Shown piece by piece: positions 57,353-64,000 of a stretch of DNA of 64,000 nucleotides (its first letter is position 1; every line of letters begins with the position of its first letter). The notes beneath the pieces were generated by a model. The model was not told the origin of the DNA. It worked only from the letters and a program-made list of their open reading frames with translations, and did no database searches. A program made the translations under genes and the position numbers. Source of the DNA: Chlorops oryzae (taxonomy: Eukaryota; Arthropoda; Insecta; Diptera; Chloropidae); contig CM035808.1 of NCBI GenBank assembly GCA_020466095.1, positions 6,326,633-6,390,632 on the forward strand. The letters run 5' to 3'.

Positions 57353-57643
57353 TCAAACAAGTTGAGAGATGAACTTGCTTGCCTTTTTTATTCCAAAAAT
57401 TATTAATAAAATGTTTGAGCCATTTACATTTGAGTTGGAGAAGTGGCTTGAGTATTGATCATTTCCATTAAAACATTTCAATTGCGTTCCTATCTTATCA
57501 TAAGTGATAAATAGCCTTTCCAAAGGCATATCCCTTCGAAGGTAACATAAGATAAATTGATCTCCGATAGAAACTCCGATTATTCCCAAACATAAAAAAA
57601 CATTTAAGGACATGGAAAACTTGCCCTTGTCCTGTAGAATCAT
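57353..57643 (-). CDS. Weak candidate: small secreted protein ORF
   Basis: A 96-codon frame with two early ATGs. From the second, MSLNVFLCLGIIGVSIG resembles a signal peptide, followed by DQFILCYLRRDMPLERLF and two cysteines. A potential acceptor (TTTTTATTGCAG) lies about 20 bp upstream. I recognise no family and see no poly(A) signal close to the stop, so chance is quite possible. Confidence 0.25.
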   Translation of the reverse strand: MILQDKGKFSMSLNVFLCLGIIGVSIGDQFILCYLRRDMPLERLFITYDKIGTQLKCFNGNDQYSSHFSNSNVNGSNILLIIFGIKKASKFISQLV

Positions 57644-58073
57644 TTGACCTGATTATATTATAGCTCTGCAATAAAAATGACCCATCAAATCAAAGATCGA
57701 CAGGACGAACAAACACGGATGCCCCAATGCAACCAATAAGTAATGCCAAAAGAAAAAAGTAACATTCTTAATTGATTAGCTTTCCGACTTCAATGCGAAA
57801 TATTGAAATGGAAAGCTTCAAATAAATTCAAGTAAAAAGTCCAAGAGAGAAGAGAAAATCAAATAGCAGAAAAAGTTGATATTAAAATTGTTCAACATTC
57901 ACGGATTATGAATGATGAAATTCCAAGAGCTGCAAATTGGAAACTGAACTGGACGTTTTCAATGCTTTTCGCTTTCTATCGTCAATCACAACCGTAATGG
58001 CAATTGGCGAGTGCAGCTCTAAAGTTACCTAAAACGCCTGCAGTTTCCTTTAACGGATATTACTCTCACTTAC

Positions 58074-58127
58074 CTGTTATATGACACGATGAAGCTGGCT
58101 TTAGCGGCCCTACCTCGGTACGTCATG
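58074..58127 (-). CDS. Weak candidate: first coding exon before a strong donor
   Basis: On the minus strand ATGACGTACCGAGGTAGGG opens an 18-codon frame (MTYRGRAAKASFIVSYNR) that ends at a consensus donor, AACAG before GTAAGTGAG. The preceding 130 bp are GC-richer than the surroundings and could be a 5' UTR with a short upstream frame. The next exon was not found, and it would lie to the left. Confidence 0.2.
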
Positions 58128-59440
58128 ACTGGCAGTTCACCAATTCGCAATTACTGAGCTCTGTTCCTCTGTTCCATGACCTGCCGTGTGCCCGTCGCTT
58201 TGGACCGTGAGTAAATTGCGAGCAGCTTGTTGTCATCCATTTTGTGACAGTCGAAATTTGTGATATTTTAGTTACAAATCGACAAACGGAAGCGGAAACG
58301 TTGCTCGAATATCGAAGATAAATTCCTTGAAGTGATGACACACGTCGAGATAAAGTAAATTGCAGCAATATATCTTGTCTGTGATGTTCGAAATGAATTG
58401 AACTGAACCTAAAATGAAAGATTTCTATCAATTGCAGAGTTCTTTGAGTAATTTCGTTGCACATAAAATGAGAGATAAATAGTTTGCAAGAATTGCAATT
58501 GCTTCTCGAACAAAAGTTAAATAAAATCAACCTAAACACTTGAAAAAGCATGAGGAAAATACTCAAATTGTATAACTGAAGAAGTAAGTAATATCCTTGG
58601 AAATCATGAAAATTACTCTTATTTACTTATGCAGAAAACGAACATGTTCTCGGAACGTCGGCTTCGATTTTCTTTGCAATCAAAGCTCATTTTACGTGTT
58701 ATTAAATCGAGCATCCTGAGCACTTGTTGCACAAGTTATTCGAGCCAATTAATGCAAACAACTTGAAGTACACATATGCAGCCAGGCAGGCAGGCGGCTT
58801 ATTTGAATTGAAGGACGATTTATGTGCAAAACGGAATTCGAACGGCAGCTGCTAACAGACAAACTTCAACCCTGAAGTATATACATATGTATGTAGGTTT
58901 TCCTTTCAAGTTATATTGCTGCTTTATCTTCATAAAAATAACTACTTGAAGTTCATTGAGAGCTCAAACGGTGGAAACAACGATTTAATTGCACGAATTA
59001 TAAATCAACGCATTCAATTATTTCATAATATTTAATGGCATAATTACAGGCCTTAATTAAATTTGTAATAAATCAAATATTTCAATTTAGTTGGTCAAAT
59101 AAATGCAGTAAATGGTTTCTCTTTTTCTTTGTGCTCAATTAGGGTTTCCATCAGAAATAAAAATTTAAATAAATCAATGTAAATTGAATGTCTTTACCAT
59201 CTCCGGTTTGCATTGGTTTAAATCACGAATTATTTGCAGCTGTATGTGAACGTTTCTATGGAATTCTATCGAAATTGAGATGTATTTTATTTGTCTCAAA
59301 GGAAACTATTTATTTTGAATTTAAATCTGCCTCAGGATTGCAAGGACATGGAACATTTTCTGAGATTTTTTCATCAGAACCACACAAAGGGCAAAAGAAT
59401 GTATTTAAATTCAGTGCTTAAAGCTCTACATTTGAATACA

Positions 59441-60800
59441 CTGGGATACATATTCATATTTGAGGTCATGAATGTAAGAACATTTTTGACTGCAGTTCCT
59501 GAAAGTGCTTGATAACTATGGGAAAACGTTATTTTTCGTTTTGTCGGATTGGCTGCAGGTCAATTTAAATCAATCTCGAAAAATTTGGCTGAGAATTAAG
59601 TTGCGCACTTACATACGGCTATATCTCTTAAACCGTTGAATATTTTTTTACGTTTATACGGTAGCTAATCAACACTTTCTGCTGACGGGACGATCACTCG
59701 CGAAGTTAATGAGAGAGTTAACGCCGCTTGGCTTAAGTGGCGTTCAACGACTGGTTTATGTCGATAAAAAGATAAGCGACCGCTTAAATCCACAATTTAC
59801 CAGCACAGCCAGTCGCTCTTTATAGTACCGAATGTCTACCAGCAACGAAAGTAGCAAAAGAAAGGTTATTGTTATGGAAACAAAATGCTTCGATGGATAT
59901 CCGGACTCACTCGTCTTGATCATGTTCCAAACGTAGACATCCGTAGACGCTATGGAGTTGCGCCAATTATTGGGAAATTGGAAGCGGGTACGCGTAGGAC
60001 ACGTCCTGAGAGCAAATGAGGAGACTTTGGCAAAGAAAGGCTACGCACTGGAAATCAAGGTTGCAGAAAACGGGGCGTCCGAAACAGCGCTGGATGGAAC
60101 AATAAAATGGGACCTAGAGGCTGTAGGACTTACCTCGGATGATGCAACCGACAGAACAAAATGGAGGAACTGATCGCGTTTTGCGGACCCCGGGATAGAC
60201 CGGGATAGTTAAACACGCAAGAAGAAGAAGAACACGGTAGCTAATCGAAATTAAAATTGTATCACGAGTAGTGAAGTCACCGTTTATACGACAATCCAAA
60301 AACAAGATTAAAACAAATTGTTTGTGCTAACTGACTGAAAATAAAACGAAGTGGTAGCACACACACTAGAAAACATATGATTTGAGTTTTTAAAATTTTC
60401 CATTGCAAAGCAATAAAATTTTCTCGTGTCTCCTGTCAATGCATTTAATGTAAAAGCGGAAGGATATTCTTTTGAATTGCTTCTGTTTTCGAATGATTGA
60501 AATAAACGGATCGTCAAAAACAGTAAATTCTGCGAAAAAAAAGTGGCATCACCTGACGTTTTTATTGCAATTAGTCTCATCACTCACGATTGTTTTTGTG
60601 AGATGACTAGTCGCGAGTAATATTTGTGAAATTCGGTAAAATTCGCTACACGATTAAAAATGTCGCGATTAAATCTTACTAAATCGTTATAAACGTAGTA
60701 TTTAACAAGGTTTTTGCCTTACACTTCAAGAAAATAACTTGTAATAAATGACCCGAAAAAACTCCATCAGCGAATTTCGAAAAAATTTAACAACTTTTTC
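59441..60800 (+). repeat. Diverged relative of the 21.2-kb composite element, split by an RTE fragment
   Basis: CCTGAAAGTGCTTGATAACTATG, GCTGAGAATTAAGTTGCGCAC-TTACATACGGCTATATCTC and (further right, 60749) GACCCGAAAAAACTCCATC match blocks at 21228, 21310 and 21430 in the same order. The RTE insertion at 59671-60233 interrupts it. Confidence 0.5.
59671..60233 (+). mobile_element. 5'-truncated RTE-like fragment with 13-bp target duplication
   Basis: Same family as 46800-47515, beginning AACACTTTCTGCTGACGGG and ending in a GAAGAAGAAG tail. It is flanked by a perfect ACGGTAGCTAATC duplication (59658-59670 and 60234-60246). Several one-base indels break the frame; the longest remaining frame (59952-60173) has VLRANEETLAKKGYALEI and VGLTSDDATDRTKWRN. 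Confidence 0.9.
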
Positions 60801-61276
60801 ACCTCTTTTCGGGATTTCTGACCCATAGTTCTAATACTGGTGTGGCTTTTTGAATGAAAATCAAGAATAATAATGACGACTTAAAATGTATGACTTTTTC
60901 GAGAAAGTACTCGGAGAGAAATGAGTGCCCGAAATATAATTGTAGCTTCATATAATTGCTTATGCGATTGGAGCCTAGCCCCTTAATTAGAGCCAATTAC
61001 AATATGATTTGAATTTAACAAATATTATTATGTCACATTACTACCATGATTACATTAAAATTTATCATGTAATTATGTATGTAATTGCGCTCTCAACACT
61101 AATGTAATTATATCTGATTTCTTTTACAATTTTAAACATTGGTGTAATTATTTATTTGATTGTATTTATTTTACAGCTTGTGCCTATATTTCTCAAACGG
61201 TTTATAATATCGATCGTGTATACGGTGTTTGAATTTTCAAAATCCTTGAGGCTCAGTTATTCTTGATTGAACGTAA
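60801..61276. other. Gene-free non-coding DNA
   Basis: AT-rich sequence with several ATTACAT/ATGTAAT words; no gene or element recognised. Confidence 0.45.
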
Positions 61277-61616
61277 CTTTTTTTTTTTTTTTTAAACTTT
61301 GCGTGACTTTACTGAATCTTTCTTAATTTGCGAAACTAACAGTAAATATTCGAATCTTATATCTAGTACTACACATTTTCTATTTATACAGAGAAAAATA
61401 TAAATAGTTGCTGGTTCCAACGGGCCTCAATTTAAGAAGCTGGGCTGATGAGAGTTTAGCGCTGTTACACCGCTTACATTGTATCGAGTTTTGTGAATCC
61501 TTACGTGTGGCGTGCACGAGCGAGGTGCGCCAGACGTAGTAACGCCTTTTTTGGCTGGAACGGATACGTTCTTGCCAGTGATGAGCATTGGTCCTGTGTC
61601 CTTGGATAGGTAATCA

Positions 61617-61834
61617 TCTGACTTGCACGAGCGAGGTGCATATAAGAGAGCATCGGTCTTAAGCCTCTAAGACGGTAGATGCAGACGGGTCTGACTTGCA
61701 CGAGCGAGGTGCATATAAGAGTGCATCGGTCTTAAGCCTCTAAGACGGTAGATGCAGACGTATCTGACTTGCACGAGCGAGGTGCATATAAAAGAGCATC
61801 GGTCTTAAACCTCTAAGACGGTAGATGCAGACGG
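61617..61834 (-). repeat. Three 73-bp tandem repeats at the retrotransposon 3' end
   Basis: Units begin TCTGACTTGCACGAGCGAGG at 61617, 61690 and 61763 with very few differences. A fourth, partial and diverged unit (GTGCACGAGCGAGGTGCGCC) lies at about 61510. The stop of the reverse transcriptase frame (61805) falls inside the third unit, so the last residues (PSASTVLEV) are encoded by the repeat. Confidence 0.95.
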
Positions 61835-62610
61835 AAGGTCCTTTCTTTTTAAACGTGTTCGACTTGTTGTGTTACTGAGGCTTCTTGCCAACTGATTCGA
61901 ATGATGTCTTATCTTATCGTTGTATGATGATTTTAATCGTATGATTTCATCCTTAATGAGTGGAATTTGTAGGTCACGGTGAATATGTTCATTACGAATA
62001 TACCATGGGGCACCTGTAATGATTCTGAGAATTTTCGATTGAGCTCTTTGGATTATTTCAATAGAGGAAGCGCAGGCATTTCCCCACAACTGAATGCCAT
62101 AAGACCAAACTGGCTTTAATACACTATTGTATAAAAGAACTTTATACTCCATGTTCAGAGAAGAGCGATGGTTAATCAACCAGTGAATTTTTGATGCTTT
62201 AAGCTTTAGGTTTGTTCTCTTTGCCTCGATGTGCTTTCGCCAAGTTAATCGTTTGTCTAGATGGACTCCTAAATAAACGACACTATCAACTTGACGGATG
62301 GAAACTCCGTTTAGTTGTATAGTTGGGCTTATACCCCTTCTTAGCGTAAATGTAATGTGTTTACATTTATCTTCGTTTACATTAATTCGCCAGGTAGAGA
62401 GCCAATTTTCAATTAATTGCATATGTTCTTGTAGGATTCTTGATGCTTCCATGTGATCGCGGTGGCAGCTCAATAATGCTGTGCCGTCAGCAAAAGTTGA
62501 CATTACAATATTATCTCTAGTGGGGATGTCGGCTGTTAGAAGAAGGTAAAGAGAGGGGCGTAATACACTGCCTTGCGGGACTCCTGCTTTAATTTCAAAT
62601 TTTCCGTTAT
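61805..62610 (-). pseudogene. Reverse transcriptase, C-terminal part (frameshifted; FADG)
   Basis: Resumes the reverse transcriptase after the frameshift: AGVPQGSVLRPSLYLLL, then VMSTFADGTALLS, then YLGVHLDKRLTWRKHI, then SYGIQLWGNACASS, then SKILRIITGAPWY. The order of palm and thumb motifs is that of jockey-group enzymes. The YADD/FADD box reads FADG, so the second catalytic aspartate is lost. GSVLGP is GSVLRP. The ATG at 62503 is internal and not a real start. Confidence 0.9.
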
Positions 62611-64000
62611 AAATTCATTAACTCTTACTCTAAAGAATCTATTTTGGAGGTATGATATAAGAATTTCGTGAAAATTTTGAGGGAGTAGGGACTTTATTTT
62701 AGCAATAAGACCCCCATGCCACACTTTGTCGAATGCTTGAGCGATATCTAGGAATATTGCAGAACAATATTCTTTTTTTTCGAAGGCGTTACGAATTTCA
62801 CGAGTGATTCGATTTACCTGTTCAATAGTTCCATGTTTTTTTCTAAAGCCAAATTGATGAGCAGGGATTAAGTTATTCTCGTGGATGTATGGCGTTATTT
62901 TTATAAGAAGAGCTTTTTCAAAGAGTTTAGATAAGCAGGGGAGAAGGCTTATTGGGCGATAGGAGCTTGCTGTCGTCATATCTTTGCCGGGCTTCAGTAC
63001 CATCGTGATAACCGATTCTTTCCACATCTTAGGGAAGTGTGAGAAGCGCATAATAGCATTAAAGAGTTTTGCTATAAATTTAAGAGCAATGTGTGGCAAC
63101 TCCTTGATCATTTTTGGTGTTATATAGTCCCGACCGGGAGCTTTTTTCTCGCAAAAATTATCCTTAATTATGCTTTTTATATCATTGGCATTAAATGACA
63201 CAGGAAAAGTTTGGTTGTTTTCTTCAAAGGGAGGAAGTCTTAGGTCATTAACTGGAGGGTTCGGAAGGAAAACTGAGCACAAGTGTTGAGCAAACACAGA
63301 AGCTTTTTCCTCGTCACTTCTTGCCCATCTTCCACTTTGATCTCTTAAAGGAGATTCATGGTCTATGGGAGAGTTTTTTACTTTTAAAGCTCGCCACAGT
63401 GATCCTTTTGAAGAACAGTTAGGTGAAAGTTTAGAAATGAAATAAGTATTTTTCTTGTCTTGTTCTTTTTGGAGAGCGATTTTAAGTTGCGTCGTAGCTA
63501 AGTTGAGTCTGGCTTTACTTTCAGGTGACCTATTTTGTTGCCATTCGCGTCTTAATCTACGTTTTTCTCGCAAAAGCCTTTTAATATGGCTATTAGTATA
63601 ATTAAAATTTCTATGGACAACGGCAGGAATTTTCGGGGTGGAATGCTCCGCCGCCGAAGCCAATATTGTATTTAAGGTAACAACCGCTTCATCAATTTGG
63701 TTTTCATTGTCTATTGAATATTCTGAGTGAATGTGTGTTGCAACATACTTTTTGTATTTAACCCAATGTGTTTTAGAGGTTGTCAGACTGAAAGGGGGGC
63801 ACGACATCCTTATGTTTTGTGAAATTTTGAATAGCAAGGGACAGTGATCTGAAGACATTTCGTAGGTCAACGAGGTTGAAATTTGTGAATTATCAATACC
63901 TCGTGTGATGGCAAAGTCTATAAGGTCTGGTATTTTGTTATGGTCTGTTGGCCAATACGTAGGTTGTCCTGGTGAAAGAAATCCTAAGGTACCGGATCTA
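62536..64000 (-). pseudogene. Endonuclease C-terminus and reverse transcriptase N-terminal part (partial)
   Basis: The frame enters from the right edge with YWPTDHNKIPDLIDFAITRG and SSDHCPLLF, the end of an APE-type endonuclease. A basic linker and the reverse transcriptase fingers/palm follow: KKAPGRDYITPKMIKELP (about 240 codons past the internal ATG at 63870), SYRPISLLPCLSKLFEKALL, HQFGFRKKHGTIEQ and IFLDIAQAFDKVWH. After NLKLK a one-base deletion (about 62590-62603) diverts the frame to a stop at 62536; the true continuation is in 61805-62610. Confidence 0.92.

Larger units (their letters stand above)
55555..59440. other. Mostly gene-free non-coding DNA
   Basis: No firm gene. Two weak candidates are listed separately (57353-57643 and 58074-58127). 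The 147-codon minus-strand frame at 58123-58566 starts in AT-rich sequence and lacks motifs. Confidence 0.4.
61277..64000 (-). mobile_element. Jockey-like non-LTR retrotransposon, 5' end outside the window
   Basis: A minus-strand element whose poly(A) end appears as a T run at about 61279-61294. In element order it has the C-terminal end of an endonuclease domain (right edge), a reverse transcriptase, and a 3' region with three 73-bp tandem repeats. The coding frame is broken once and a catalytic residue is changed, so this copy is dead. No RNase H domain is visible after the reverse transcriptase. Confidence 0.88.

Noticed and set aside
58123..58566. 147-codon minus-strand ORF
   Set aside because: No motif or signal supports it, and its composition fits unselected AT-rich DNA.

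Overview
The window looks like a repeat-rich stretch of a higher dipteran (fly) genome. The DNA is AT-rich, the real genes have short GT-AG introns, and the mobile DNA is of insect type: a mini-me-like element with a GTCY tract, jockey-like and RTE-like non-LTR retrotransposons, tRNA-derived SINEs, and many short inverted-repeat elements with 8-bp target duplications. There are no operons, prokaryotic signals or CRISPR arrays. Naming the species would require a database search; the fly assignment is an inference.

Layout. Positions 1-9420 are an AT-rich satellite with a monomer of about 495 bp. It is reversed in 1-1290 and forward, about 16 copies, from about 1330 on. A single coding-like terminal exon with a poly(A) signal (9704-9865) follows directly. 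From 10 to 33 kb the sequence is non-coding, with inserted elements: a foldback at 10.5 kb, a mini-me-like element at 12.8-13.7 kb, two very large palindromic elements carrying tRNA-like sequences (21.2-23.7 and 29.8-31.05 kb), and two related hAT-type MITEs (26.4 and 27.2 kb). A small two-exon gene for a putative secreted protein, with a one-base frameshift, lies on the minus strand at 33.95-34.46 kb. A jockey-like RNase H relic at 38.9-39.8 kb is split by a hAT-type foldback element.

The best-supported gene is a minus-strand stomatin-like (SPFH/band 7) gene at 43.49-46.04 kb. Three common exons encode the membrane hairpin and SPFH domain. They can be joined in frame to either of two homologous, equally long penultimate exons, each followed by its own terminal exon, predicting two proteins of 279 and 333 residues with different C-termini.

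Right of this gene are nested transposons: an RTE fragment inside a hAT-like element (46.7-47.7 kb), a TA-flanked MITE inside another foldback (49.2-49.5 kb), a SINE (51.4 kb), and a second RTE fragment with a 13-bp target duplication (59.7-60.2 kb). A 5'-incomplete jockey-like retrotransposon (about 61.28-64.0 kb, minus strand) runs off the right edge. Its reverse transcriptase is frameshifted and has FADG where FADD is expected. The rest (11-12.8, 13.7-17, 18-21, 23.7-26.4, 35.6-38, 40-42 and 52.6-59 kb) appears to be ordinary intergenic or intronic fly DNA. I cannot assign genes there beyond the weak candidates listed.
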